This document shows, in pieces, positions 45,721 to 57,814 of a stretch of 64,000 bases of DNA. The notes beneath the pieces were generated by a model. That model saw nothing but the letters and a program-made list of their open reading frames with translations, did not search any database and was not told where the DNA came from. This DNA comes from Gnetum montanum (taxonomy: Eukaryota; Streptophyta; Gnetopsida; Gnetales; Gnetaceae): positions 62,001 through 126,000 of the forward strand of contig MNCI01014516.1 in NCBI GenBank assembly GCA_015680685.1, in the 5' to 3' direction. Position 1 is the first letter of the stretch; each line of letters opens with the position of its first letter. Both the position numbers and the translations under genes were made by a program.

Positions 45721-46861
45721 AACTCCATCATCTGATAGATTTCGGTTCTAAGGACTGGTACCAGTTCTCTGCTTCTTTAATGAATGTCCTAGAAAATAAC
45801 TTTAGTTTTTTCCACTCATTCTTTATGTTCTATAAGGCACATGCATCTTGAAAAGCTTGGAGATGGTTTTGTAGATATGAGTTATATCCCCCTTCAAATC
45901 GAGGAATATTTTTTATGTATAGCCTTTTGATTTGGCTATCCTTTACATGCCTTTTTGGAATTCATACTACCTCTGCAATATTTAGCATACTTTAGGTAGA
46001 AAGAAAAGCCTCATCGAGGCCATGATTATAGTGCCTATGATGCCCTATCTTACCCCTTCATTCATGATCATGTGCCTCTCTTGAATGTCTACACCCTTGA
46101 TCTTGCCTTGCCTAATGGTCCCTTCAATCATTTCGGTCCCATTGGTCATTTTAGTCACCTCCATTATGGTATTGCCTCCTATATTTGTGATTAGAGCTAG
46201 AAGAAGAATAATAAGATGATTAAGGTGAAGAGGAAGGAGAACTAGCATTATCACGGTGCTTGCTACTACCTCTTTGGTGATTACGCCCATGATCACAACC
46301 TTGTTCTCTATCCACATTCCTACCTTGACTTGCCTCTTTGGATCCTTCTCTATCCTTGGATCCATTCTTACTAGAACCAGCATTGTGAATTGTGGATTGT
46401 AGGTTTTGGTTTTGACCTCCTTCACTAAAGTCAAAGAGAGGAAGTTCATTGAATGGAAAACCCCCAAAGAAGGGTTCTTCACCATCTTTTTGGTATACCA
46501 AGAATGTTAAATCATTAAATCCTTTTCCCTTCATAGATTCATGGTGTTGTTCTAGTTGTCAATCCCATAAATGTTGTGCCTCAGTGGGACAATAATCCCT
46601 AGTGTCAGTATCTTGCACAAAATACTTAACATGATGCTCTTGGAGATCCCATCATATAAGCATTTGTTGGAGCATTATAGGAATAGATCGATTAAGTGAA
46701 AACAAAATGTTGCCCTCCATGTCATGCCACCACAGTTGTTCATCCTAGTGTAGAATGAAGGTGAAATTGAGTACATACTCACTAGAATGAGTATATACCA
46801 CTCAATATTGTTGAGGCACTGGTTGATGAACTCCATCAAACTTGGGCATAGAATCACTCAT
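45721..46861 (-). pseudogene. gag: Gag of element B
   Basis: From ATG 46,861 the frame gives an N-terminal region without known domain (MSDSMPKFDG, QLWWHDMEGN), a Ser/Arg/Asp/Asn-rich low-complexity middle (46,480-46,050, KDREGSKEAS, SSPSSSP) and a C-terminal capsid-like domain at about 45,900-45,750 (RFEGGYNSYLQNHLQAFQD, NIKNEWKKLKLF, AENWYQSLEP). The order, with a 5' low-complexity RS/D-rich segment before the capsid motif, is unusual. About ten stops, nearly all TAG or TGA. Gag would coat the RNA in virus-like particles. Confidence 0.75.
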
Positions 46862-47015
46862 GTGAGAAGAAGATAATTTATGTTAGAAAATAATAATGTA
46901 GTATGCTTATTAAATTTTTTGTAGTAATCCTAAGATGTAATATGACTCTGACGTTTGTTCCAAAAATTTTGAATGATTTTCACCAAGTCCATGATAGCAC
47001 ACGAAACAACTTAAA

Positions 47016-47035
47016 GGTCCTAGGCAACGACACCA
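47016..47035 (-). other. tRNA-Asp-type primer-binding site of element B
   Basis: The minus strand reads TGGTGTCGTTGCCTAGGACC, one base inside the 5' LTR. It matches the TGGCGCCGTTGCCGGGGA primer site typical of Athila/Tat elements with transitions only. Confidence 0.85.
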
Positions 47036-47036
47036 A

Positions 47037-47903
47037 TGATGAGTGGTGAGATACCCCTACATCCAACCATATAAATCACTAAGGAATTTATGTGTGATAC
47101 AGTTGAATTCTATGGACCTATAGTTCTCTAGTGCACTAGTTCTTCTAGGAAGTGAAATGGGCATTTATAACATTCATTGTCTTCCCAATTGCACTTATGA
47201 AGCTTAAGGATATGGTTTAAGTGTAATTGAGATACATGATTTTTTATCATTTTACGTTTTATAAGTTTAATCATAGACAAGAAGAATAAAATGTAGAGTA
47301 ATTTAAGATATAATTCATTTACTACTTAGATAGCCTAACACAAGTACCTATTTCACTTTCCAGACACATCCTAAACACACATAGTGCTACTGGACTACCA
47401 AACATTAAACATTTTTGGGCTACCAAGCACTATATCTATGCTCAAAGTAGCCATGCTTGTGTTCATTAATAACTAAAAATTAATTCCTTAACTTAAATGC
47501 ATTAAAGTAAAGTGCATAAAAATAAAGTGCATTAATGAAAAAATTAATCTATTCTCAGTGTTGCAAGGATTATCAAAAGGGTTCATTTTTATTCCTATCA
47601 CACTACTATGCTTAGGTACATTAGTGTTTGAACAAAGATCCATACATACTCAAACTTTTACTGAGGGCACTCAAAAATATTCTAAATTTGGAGAAAACAA
47701 ATTGCAAGAGCTTCACTGCTATGACAAAAACTATGAAAAACTATCTGAAAATTGTGAGCCCAAGTGCTATATTTATAGGCTAGCATATACCCTATGATAT
47801 CGGATATTTGACATCAGGTCTAGGGCTCTGACATTGGATACTTGATATTAAGGATTTGATATTAGATTTTTGATATTAGATCATGTGAAAATGCGATTCA
47901 TCA
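47037..47903 (-). repeat. 5' LTR of element B
   Basis: 867 bases, clearly alignable with 40,016-40,868 along the full length. Near its plus-strand right end it holds short ATTGGATACTTGATATT / GATATTAGATTTTTGATATTAGA repeats, expanded relative to the other LTR. Confidence 0.9.
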
Positions 47904-49192
47904 ACTATCCATCACATAAACACCTCCATATATTTAGCAAGGATTTATTCACCACATCTATTTGTCCATCAAATTATGCATGATATGCACTAGAGAAATT
48001 CAACATAATTCCTAAAATTTTTGAAAGGGACCTCTAAAAGAGACTAGTAAATTTAAAGTCCCTATCACTAATAATGTTCAATGGAATTTCATGTAACCTA
48101 AAAACATGTTGGAAAAATAAATTTTCCACATGAGAAGCATCAATAATCATTTTTCATAGAATGAAATGTGTTATCTTGGAGAATTGACCAACTACAACAA
48201 AAGTCGCATGATTCCACTCTTAATGTTTGAAATATCACACAAAAATTCATTCACATACTTTCCAATGAATCCTTTGAAATTGACAAAGGTACATAAGGTC
48301 TATCCACTCCTTTACCTCCTTTAAATTTCTAATAAGTCAAACACTCCTTCACAAATTTTAAAAATTTTGTTGCCATACCTACCTAAAAATAGTACCTATC
48401 CACATGCTCAAATGTTTTATCCCTACTCATGGAAATTGCCATGCCACTACAGTTCTTTTAAAAAAAAAATCTTTTTTTCTAAAATCATAATCAAGAATAC
48501 ATACCATTCTATTTTTGAATAAAAATTCATCTTGAATATGATAGTTCCATCATTGGTCTATCCTATTGATACAAACTAGAAGAATTACCCATACCTTCCA
48601 CATGAACTATGTTAAAATTACTCACATGCACCTTGCATAATGCATCAACCATCACATGGATTTTCTACTTTTGTGTTTTAATAAAAAATTGAACTTGTTC
48701 AAGTGTGAAATCAACTTTTTATGCTTTTCACTAAACTTCTTTTAAGAATTAAGAAATTATAGTGCTTTGTGACCTGTCATAAAAGAGAACTCCCTAGAAA
48801 TAAGTACGATCTCCAATGATTGATTTCTTAAAGAGTGGAACATAACTCCTCTTATATGCTATATTTTTACATTGACTCATTCAATGTATCTAAACAAATA
48901 AAGTAATAGGCCTACCTTCTTGTGAAAGTATCCCACCAATGGCAAGCCCACTTGCATTCATCTCCACCTAAAAGAGCTTCTAAAAACATGGAATTCCAAG
49001 CAATGGTTCCTAGGTATTTAGCAAGTTAAATATTCTATAGATTTCATCATTCCATCTAAAAACATTTTTTTCTTTAGAAAACCAAACATAGATCAAGAAA
49101 TACCACTGAAAGTTTTGATGAGCCTCTAATAAAAACCTTCCAAACCAAGGAATGATCTTACCTCCGCAACATTCTTAGGAGTTAGTCAATTT
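47904..49192 (-). pseudogene. Integrase core, RNase H and partial reverse transcriptase of element A3
   Basis: Aligns with 20,530-21,870 of element A1 almost end to end, in the same orientation, so it carries the same domains in a more decayed state. The alignment stops near 49,190 inside reverse transcriptase, where plus-strand sequence of element A2 begins. Confidence 0.75.
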
Positions 49193-49544
49193 TAATTAAT
49201 GATAATTCTTCTAAGATTTATTTACTTAACAGTTTTGGTATTTCTTTTTTGTTTCATGTTACAAATATTATGCATTATCATGGACCGGTTGACGATGAAA
49301 TCATACAGGGTAACATTAATGAATTCAAAGATATTTTTAATTAGTTCAAGTCTTCAATGGAGAGGAAGGTGATCATACTCATGTGGAGAGAAGATTTAAG
49401 AGCTTGTTATGTGATTCATTAGAAGGATTAATCCACTAATGATGCTATATGAGTCCATGACACTAAACTTGTTGTGTAAGTATTTCTTCCTACCCCTACT
49501 CCCTTGTTCACATGAGTTCACCGTTTTAAGGATGGGAGAGTTGC
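49193..49544 (+). pseudogene. Integrase C-terminal region of element A2
   Basis: Plus-strand frame with FHVTNIMHYHGPVDDEIIQG and FKSSMERKVIIL matches the C-terminus seen on the minus strand in A1 and A3. The purine-rich GGATGGGAGAGTTG before the LTR is the poly-purine tract. Confidence 0.7.
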
Positions 49545-50195
49545 TTTAGGAACACCTCTTCTAATTTAATTTTCTTTGCTCCATAGATGGTTTTTGCAAG
49601 TTTTAAGCTTTGGACAGATGACTTTGAGATCAAGGAGACATCTTGGCCAAGAGCTAGTTCTTCAAAAGAGACATCCAAAATGTGGAGGATACATTCTAGT
49701 TGGTGAGACAGCTCATTTTGATGGAATACATCTTAGGGAAGATATTGCAACTTTTTGGAGACATCTTATGTGGGATGTCCCAAACCTAGAGGAGAAATCT
49801 TAGCTTCTAGGAAGACATTTCCTACTATGTAGAGATGTCTCTCCTAAATGTTGGATTTTTATATGAGACATGTTGGCAAGCCTTGAGACAACTTGTACGA
49901 TTAGGAAAACTTTTGAATTTCTAGTTCCACATTAGGAAATATTTAGGAGGAGATAGAAAAAGATAGAAATCATGTGAAATATTTAATTTTGTCTTGTGAA
50001 AAGGTTTGTATATTTCTTGTCTTAGTTTTCTAATAAATGTTGTCATTAATTTATGTTTTTGACATGGAGTGTTAATAAGACAATGTCATGAGAGCATATT
50101 GAGTGAGTGTATAATTGGGTTGCATCTATAAGGTCTATTTTGTGTATATTAGTCTTCTATTATGAGTTATTGTAGAAGAACAATTTTATGATGAC
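49545..50195 (+). repeat. 3' LTR of element A2, truncated
   Basis: Starts TTTAGGAACACCTC (TG changed to TT). Aligns with 25,331-26,107 until about 50,195. Six exact TGTCTC/GAGACA words at about 49,638-49,870. The end is replaced by sequence belonging to the next element. Confidence 0.75.
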
Positions 50196-50621
50196 TCATG
50201 GTAAACTTGTGCTATTATAGGTTTTCTAACCATGAGCTTACAATAAATAATGACATTTTTAGAAATCAACTCTCTTCATATCATGACTTGTGATGCACTT
50301 ATAGCTACTTACCATGACTCATGGTCCACTCATGATGTAAACAATAACTTGTAATTTAGTTATGGTATTAATCAAGGCTCGTGGTTGGTATTCAAAATAA
50401 GAAAAATTCATGAAGACATATTACATCCTCATAGAATCCTTAGATAATTTATTTCTCTATATCTAGAGTCATCATGACTTGTGGTATAATAAAAAATCCT
50501 TACCATAACCTATGGTTAAGTTGTGGCTGGCTCATGATCACTTAGAATTCAAAATTTTTAATAATCAAGGCCAAATTTTGATACATAATTCGTATCCTAT
50601 TGTATCCCACTAAGTACTTCA
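50196..50621 (+). repeat. 3' part of an LTR with CATGACTCATGG words (element D)
   Basis: Sequence ending at a primer site (50,624). Contains CATGACTCATGG, CATGACTTGTGATG, CATGACTTGTGG, CATAACCTATGG and related words. Taken as the end of the 5' LTR of the copia fragment that follows; its start is not defined. Confidence 0.5.
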
Positions 50622-50623
50622 AT

Positions 50624-50636
50624 TGGTATTAGATCC
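50624..50636 (+). other. tRNA-Met-type primer-binding site of element D
   Basis: TTGGTATTAGATCC corresponds to TTGGTATCAGAGCC after two transitions. It gives plus orientation, the same as the coding remnant at 50,940-51,640. Confidence 0.7.
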
Positions 50637-51650
50637 AAACACAGGAAAAGATGAATTCCAAGAAAATTATCATATGCTCTATAAAGGCTAGGAGAGTACA
50701 CAATTTTAATGGACAAGTAAGAGGAAGATGGATTTACAATCATAGACATATTTCAATTTCAAAGTGTAGATTTTAAAAGAAAATAAGTCACACATATAAC
50801 ACTTGTTACACAAGAATAGGATTTGAAGCTTACCAATGATAGTAGATGAAGAAAGATAAAAGCACAAATAAAAAAATGTATCAATGTTGAAGAAAACCTT
50901 TGTCAAGGTGACTATTCTAATTTGAAGGCTATTAACATAGTTAATAAAAATACCTAGATTATTGACATCAAATGCTCTAATCATATGACTTCCTACAACT
51001 AGTATCTTCTCAACTATAAATCATAGATGATTGATAACATCAAAATTGGTAATGGTAAATATCTTAGCATAGGAGATGTGGGATATTTTATTATAAGAGT
51101 CACCAATAGTAATATCTTATCCATATATGAAATATACTATGTTCAAAAGCTATTCAAATCATTACTTTTAGTAGGATAAATATTATACATAGGTATTAAA
51201 GTTAGCTTTGAAAATAAAACCTACATCATGATAAAATTAAATGGAGAAGATATATGTACAATAAGAGGACTTAATAATATAATATGATTTCTAAATTATG
51301 AACACCTTGATTTTAAGGAAAATATCATTGAAAAAAATTACATCAAAACCATGGATTAGATAAAATATTCTCAACAAATCATAAATAGCACTACCTCTAG
51401 AGATGTTACAAAAGACCAAGACCATTAGTTTGAAGACAAAGAAGGCAAAGTTTGATAAAAAAAGACTTGGACACATGTTTTATTGATAGAACAAAAATGG
51501 AAAAAATGAATAAAGCCATTTGTATGAAAATTAGAGATTTTCCAAAAGACAAATGTGAAGTATGCATTCAAGAAAAACGTAAAACCTCATCTTACAGTAA
51601 TCCTATACAAAGGTTCTAATTTAACTATATGTTTTGGGGATAATCGTTAA
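50637..51650 (+). pseudogene. Copia gag-protease-preintegrase remnant of element D
   Basis: Plus-strand frame: IIDIKCSNHMTS at about 50,958 is the protease active site WIIDSGCSNHMTG with Asp kept and Ser-Gly lost; IGNGKYLSIGDVGYF, LLVGxILYIGIKVSFENK and KLNGEDI are protease to GAG-pre-integrase text; KRLGHMF and KCEVCIQEKRKTS near 51,560 are the HHCC-type zinc region. The integrase core is absent, so the copy is 3'-truncated around 51,650. Confidence 0.7.
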
Positions 51651-52984
51651 AAAGGAAAAGGGTAGCAAATAATACTTGAAAATAACTTCTCATTTATTTC
51701 ATGCTTATAGTTAATATTATATTTATCTAAATTAATCCAACTAAAACTATTTAGGATTATCTATGCCATGGTGATACCAAAGATCAACAACCACCTAAAT
51801 TTAAACTTATGGTGATGTTAGTGTTGAAATTTATCACCAATGCTTAGTATCAAGCCATTGGTATGGTGTGCTATCTAATACTTGATTTACATGATCTTAT
51901 ATGTCCTTGTGTTTTGGACTTCATGTTTATGATTTTATATTAATTATATTCTAATATATGAAAATGTAATATTAATATTAAAATATTATTTCTTTTGGTT
52001 TCTAATGACCCATATAGTATTAAAATAAGAAATGCTATAGTACATATGGTATAAAAATACTTGTATTGCTATGATAGGACAATGGATATTTTTATAATTT
52101 TATAATTTTTATGTATTTTTGAGTATAAAATAAATTAATAATTTAAATAACATATTGTTATCCCTTTGTGGAAATAGTGTAACATTTACACATCATCAAA
52201 ACAAACTACACATGTCACAATCCTCTATAGAATAGGTGAAATGCTCATACTCTCATATGGGATTGCAATTGCTTAAGAAATAGGTGAAATATTTTCCAAA
52301 TAGAAATATATAATAAAATATGACTCTTTAGTTATGTCTTTGATAGATTAACTCCATGCCTTATAGAAATAACCTTCTTCAATAAGGTTGAATTATTATA
52401 GCTTTACACATCTAGCTAAATAGAAACTAATTACTTTAATATAATATAACTAAAGTAAAAATTAATTAACTCACAAGTGATATAACATTTAGCTCATGGT
52501 TTTAGTATTTTATAAGTTTAATGGCATATTGATATAAAAAATAAAAGGGAAAAAACTTTATTCATTACACAAATACTTAAATTTGTATTGACCAAATGCT
52601 TCTAGGATATACATAAAAATAAAATCCATATGATAAAATTTTACCACAGCAAAATGATAACATAAAAAAGATTAACACAAACAAGGAAAAATACATTCCC
52701 AAAGGAAGAAAGATTTCCTCATGCAAAAGTAAAATGATGAAAGAAAAATAAAAGGTTAAAAATGAGATCAACTACCTTGGTATTTATTATTTTTGGAATG
52801 GAAATCAAGAGGTACATTAGCTTCTATATGTTAGAAACTTAATGTTAGTTCATAGGATGAATTCCAAATATGTTCCTAATGAAGCTTAACAAGAATGGTT
52901 TGAGTGTATTAGCTTCAATAAGCTACTGTAGAAGATGCTCTAGCTTCAAGATTATAACATCCAATTACTAGATGTAATGGAAAA
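51651..52984. other. AT-rich stretch without recognisable features
   Basis: Non-coding on both strands; poly-T/poly-A rich with no repeat partner found in the window. Confidence 0.5.
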
Positions 52985-53463
52985 TGTTAAATATATGTTC
53001 ATTTCACATTATGCATAAATAACAGAATAGGAAAAATGTAGAAGGAAATGGAAATAAAATTTATTAATAAAAAATTAAAAAATAAATAAGTAATCTTAAC
53101 ACATGCTTTAAGAATTCTTTGGGATTATCTTTGTTAGGCATTTATTCTTTAGAGGTAATCTAACATTATCACCATGGTTAGGTTTATACCTAGCCAGAAG
53201 AGGTGGATAAGTCTCTTTCTATCCTACTTCACTCACCACTCATTACTTGCCTTTGTAATACTTGTAACTCCATGTTGATATGACCTTCAATTCTTTGGTA
53301 TAAATACCTTAGGTCAAATTCCCAAAGGTTACCTCAACAGACATGTTGATTATTACAATGGACCTTTTTATTAATAATCTTATTACATTAATTACATCAC
53401 TTGGTTATAAAATCACATCATCCACATTATGAAATGACATTATTTAGAAAAGAAAATGTGACA
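52985..53463. repeat. Left LTR of element E
   Basis: Shares with 57,325-57,814 the blocks CATTATGCATAA, TTTATTAATAA, AACTCCATG, GGTATAAA/GTTATAAAACC and ATTACATTAATTA in order, over its whole length. Confidence 0.7.
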
Positions 53464-54399
53464 AACTATTTTGATTAGCTTTTTTTTTTCTTCAAATGAG
53501 TTCATAGTAATGGTCTTTCTTTGTGCTTCATTAAAGATATTTCTTCATGATTTAATCCTTTTCTTTTCTTCATTATATACATTTTTGAGTTAAGATTATC
53601 TCATTTATTTTGCAAAGGAAATATGTAAGAAATGAATTTGATAGAAATTAAATCTTATCATATCAAAAACATACATCAATATCTAGGTAATAAAAAGTGA
53701 TGAATTAAAGCTATACCAACCACCAAGTATAAGTTCTAACTAGTATTACAGTAAGTGCAACACATGTCTTTGGTTATCCAAGTGAAGATAGGGTAAATTA
53801 TTATCTCTAAATTATATTACCTAAGAATATTTTACTTATCTAATTTAGAAATATAAATTAAGTAAAGAAAGAAAAATATAAAAAATAAAAAATAAAAGAA
53901 AAGTTAAAAACTTTCTTGATTTTATCATCCTCTTAAAATCTAAGGATTTTTTCACAATTATTCCATATAGAAAATATGGAAAATTAATAAGACTTAATAT
54001 TTCTCAAATTCTTTAGAATTTAGCTCTAGTAGCTTTGTAACTTGGAAGAATTGGATATCATTCCAAATATAGTCTAAGGTCTTAATAAAGAAACATGTTT
54101 ATCTATCTTCATTAATCATGGTAACATCATTGGTAAATTATATTCCTTGATGAACACCATCCATAAGTATAATCTATTTTTGATTTTGAGGATTCAACTT
54201 ATCTACTAATGATTTCATGTAGGTAGAGTATGCATTGGTCAATGGAATGGTATGATGAATTGAGGAGTACATCTTTAGTACCAATATCAAGACACATGAC
54301 ATTTTTGAAGCTTGATAATTTTTTATTTTTCATATCATGAAGTTATGGAATTTTAAGAGTCATGTCTTTTAATATTTATTCCAACCTTTTCACTAACTT

Positions 54400-54930
54400 T
54401 CAAACATACATGGATGTTAATGTTCATGATAATCAAATGTCCAAGATCGATAAGTAGGATAATGTCTTTCACTTGATGGGGTCCATGCAAGAACATCATT
54501 TTTTAGGATCTTTATATTTATTTCTATATTCTTTCCTATATCATTATCCCTTATGAATATCATATGCATTGTTAAAAAAAGATTATGATTTTCCATAATG
54601 ATCAATATCTATTGAATAATATGATTGCTCATAGGGTTGACATAAGTCTTCCTTGTTTTATTAGTTTGCCAGCTAATCCTTCAACTATTTGATTCCTTGA
54701 ATATGATTTGGATTCATTCCATAGACTCCTATGACCTTTCTACCTTCCTTAGGATACTAACTTTCATAGTGTGGATAATTATTTCTAGGGGTTGCTAATC
54801 CTAGGTTTTTCTATTGAGGTCATGGTTCCTAGTCTAGGAATTCTATCAAAATGAATATATTCTAATTACCTATTCATATGAACCTAAGACTAATAAAAGG
54901 TTAAATTTATTTTATATAACCATTAGGTTG
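54400..54930 (-). pseudogene. Decayed gag-like coding remnant in element E
   Basis: Minus-strand reading gives NYPHYES, YPKEGRKVIGVYGMNPNHIQ, and further on DVLAWTPSSERHYPT. Stops fit decayed codons. It is protein-like but no domain can be assigned; DVLAW resembles the DVFAW motif before gypsy reverse transcriptase, which is weak support for pol origin. Confidence 0.4.
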
Positions 54931-55474
54931 TTATGTATGGTTACTAGATCAAGAAATAGTATAGTTATAGGCCTATGAAGGTACAATTTAAATTTTTTTT
55001 GTATGATCAATCTCACATCTCTTCATTGGATTCAAAAGACCAAAGTATGCTAGAAATAGCTATTTATTCATCTGAAATGAACACTAGATATGAAAGTTGT
55101 AATGATTTTAATTTCTAAGGCTATTAGGGCACAATTTAATGGAGGGATTTATAAACTAATTTGAATTCATTAGCATGGTCAAAAGGTTAAAATCTAGTGG
55201 AAACGAATTTTTCTCATCCAAAAAGACTTATTTATGATTGTTTTGATTAAAATCCTAAGGCATGAATTTCAAGACTTCTCAAGACATCATCAATTCTAGT
55301 ACTACTCTAATCCAAGCATGCTTAACTTATTAGTTTTTTCTTCAATGGTTACAAACTATTCCAATTACTAGGTTATGCATAAATTAAATAAACTTTATAT
55401 TTAAAATTGATTGAAGATTTAAATTTTTTTAAAAGAATGCTTTTCTCAACTATCCATCTTAGCACAAATCACCA

Positions 55475-55615
55475 ATGTTTGCTAATGTTGGGCTAGTATG
55501 GACCAACAACATATGTTAGTGCTAGGATAGTATGGAACTATAGTATTTATGATGTTTATTGATGTTAGCTTGATATGGAACTATGGTGTTCATGGTATCA
55601 TTGGGTATCATAGAT
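55475..55615 (+). repeat. Degenerate tandem repeat, about 50-base unit
   Basis: Three copies of GTTAGTGCTAGGATAGTATGG followed by AACTATAGTATTTATG-type text. Confidence 0.6.
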
Positions 55616-56074
55616 TTCTACTTCCATGAGGGGTTCTATGGAAAGAGCAAAAACGACAGTGACCTATGTGGTGAAAGTGGTAATGAAGATGATGATAGTG
55701 GATGAGGACAGTTGAATGTATAGTAGAGATTATTGTGAAAAAGGGTAGGAGTGATGATTTAAAATGTAAGTTCTAGTCTTTGCAGTTGATAACAAGGGTT
55801 TGATGTTATGAGGTGGCCATAATGAGGACTTGTATTTTTATAGTCTCTTAGATTGTGTAGCTCAAAATACATGTAACTGGGCATCAGTTTGTAGTGAAAC
55901 CTTATCACATAGAATGCACAACTGAATGTAGGTGATTGAACAAAGGATGATGGTAGAGAAGGGACACACAATGAGAAATATTTGATGATAACTAGTTAAG
56001 AGGGAATCAAAGTGAGGGTTTTCCTATGTAGTGGTTCTTTAGGTTTACATTCATAGCTACACTCATAGTTGAAT

Positions 56075-56250
56075 GCCACAATTATAGTTGTACAATGTAG
56101 TAAGGGCTATGCTAGCATGTAAGACCTTATTCTGATGCAGCATGGCAAGGGTTGTATTACTACACATAGCCCTACAATGACATAGTGTAGTTATGTTGTG
56201 TTAATACATAAAACCCTACCATGATGTGATGTGGCTAGGCTACATAGTAC
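56075..56250 (+). repeat. Degenerate tandem repeat, about 50-base unit
   Basis: Three related units built on CATGTAAGACCTTATTCTGATG, TACACATAGCCCTACAATGACA and TACATAAAACCCTACCATGATG, each followed by a GTGGC/ATGGCAAGG-like tail. Confidence 0.6.
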
Positions 56251-57324
56251 ATGCATGGACCTATCAACATTTTGCCAGTGCTCTAAAAGTCCTTTGGATT
56301 TCTAAATATATTAATATTTAAATTTTATTTTATTTAAAATATATAAAATGTGTTAATAAATTTTAATATAAACATTTTGTTCAACTTGGTGATTAACATG
56401 TAGTTTTTTCATCAAAGTAATCTTAATGATTTGATTTATTGATGAGATTAAGACTTCTAGATGACTTAAATTTGATTACTTAACAATTACACCAAGAGAA
56501 CATTACACCAACCTTAATTCTTTCCATTTTTCATATAGGTTGTAGAATCTTAGATATCCTAGCTATACCCTTAGTATTGATAAGGGGATAAGGATTATCA
56601 TGCTTTAAGAAGAAGAGTAGCAAGGTATAATACTTCACTATTATCTCATGAGTTTTAGTTTCCCTACTAATCCCTTACTAAAGATTATTTCTAGTTAGGT
56701 AAATGGAATCTATAGTTAGCTCAATTTCCTTATGTTTATCCAATATAATCTTATAATTAATTCCTATGAGTTAGTTAATGATTAAAAACTAGATAGGTTA
56801 AGGATGTTACACTTATTACTTATTTATAGTTTGCGTGTTCAATGAAAAGTAAAATTTAATAATGAGGTAAGATCTTGTAAGACTTTAGTTACTAATATTA
56901 TGAAAAAATACTAAATTCATAGAATGATCTAGGAAGGATTACTTCTATTTAACAGTAGGGTTCCTAACCAAAATACTAATTTTTTTTTGTTGTGGGACCT
57001 AGTAGTTTAGGTTCTTACTTGACTATGAAAAAGTATAACCCTATTAAGAAACATGTAAGGGTTACCTAGATGGATGTTTCTCCTTATCGTTCCAAAATCT
57101 ATTATAATTGGTGTATTTTTTTGGTCTCTTATTCATCCTAGATCATAACTCACTTTGCCAATATGGTTTATTTTAGATGTGGTACACTTCTTATGATGGT
57201 TCGTGATTCATCATAGATCATGGCTCATAGTTTGTATCATGGTTTATCCTTAATTTTGATACACTCGAATTCATGGTTTACTCTCATATCAATACAACAT
57301 CTTGTATTCAAAGTTTATGAAAAA

Positions 57325-57814
57325 TGTCAAATATATATTACATTTGACATTATGCATTAAGAACATAATATGAATAATGTAGAAAAAATGAAATGGAACT
57401 TTATTAATAACAAGATTAGAAAATGAATAAGTGTTCTTAGGTCATTCTCTAAGAGTTTATTAGGGTTTTATTCCTTTATCATCTATCCATGAAAGGCATT
57501 CCAACACTACCATCATGTATGGGATTATAATCAACTAGAATGAGTGGCTAAGTTTCTTCCTATCTTGCTTCACCTAGCACCTATTATTTGCTTTTTTTAG
57601 CTCATAACTCCATGCTATATGATCTCTAATTTCTAGTTATAAAACCCTTAGCTCAAGCATCCAAGGCTTACTTTAAGAGACATGTCCATTTGTACAACTT
57701 GCCCTTGCATTAAGAGTCTTATTACACTAATTACATTAATTAGTTTTAGAATGATACCATCTTCGTTATGGAGAAACACCATTTGGAAATTGGTATATGA
57801 TGAGAATTCTAACA
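57325..57814. repeat. Right LTR of element E
   Basis: Partner of 52,985-53,463. The 170 bases to its left (57,150-57,310) contain CATGATGG/CATGGCTCATAG-type words like those at 50,196-50,560. Confidence 0.7.

Larger units (their letters stand above)
40016..47903 (-). mobile_element. Element B: Athila/Tat-like Ty3/gypsy retrotransposon
   Basis: LTRs at 40,016-40,868 and 47,037-47,903 (TGATGAGTGG to GATTCATCA on the plus strand), a tRNA-Asp-type primer site, a poly-purine tract, a 5-base target duplication and a minus-strand gag, reverse transcriptase, RNase H and integrase. It is the youngest clear insertion in the nest by position, sitting inside element A3. About 1.6 kb of non-coding sequence lies between integrase and the 3' LTR, as is usual in this lineage. 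Confidence 0.92.
38363..49192 (-). mobile_element. Element A3: 5'-truncated copy of the same gypsy family, minus, host of element B
   Basis: 3' LTR at 38,363-39,264, integrase C-terminus at 39,265-40,015, then after element B the integrase core, RNase H and part of reverse transcriptase at 47,904-49,192. Gag and the 5' LTR are missing. Sequence on each side of B joins without loss when compared with element A1 (20,450-20,560). Confidence 0.75.
25331..50195 (+). mobile_element. Element A2: same gypsy family in plus orientation, split by later insertions
   Basis: The left LTR (25,331-26,107), primer site and gag start are followed by a copia element (27,023-35,936), foreign gene-like DNA (about 35.9-37.8 kb), the gag zinc knuckle (38,251-38,292), element A3 with nested element B, and then a plus-strand integrase C-terminus plus 3' LTR at 49,193-50,195. 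Treating the two plus-oriented ends as one element is an inference from orientation and order. Reverse transcriptase, RNase H and most of integrase of A2 are missing. Confidence 0.55.
52985..57814. mobile_element. Element E: 4.8 kb LTR element with about 485-base LTRs
   Basis: Direct repeats 52,985-53,463 and 57,325-57,814 begin TGTYAAATATAT and end near ACA. The interior is short for an autonomous element and has only one recognisable coding remnant (54,400-54,900, minus). No primer site, poly-purine tract or matching target duplication was recognised, so orientation is open. Likely a non-autonomous or deleted LTR element. Confidence 0.65.
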
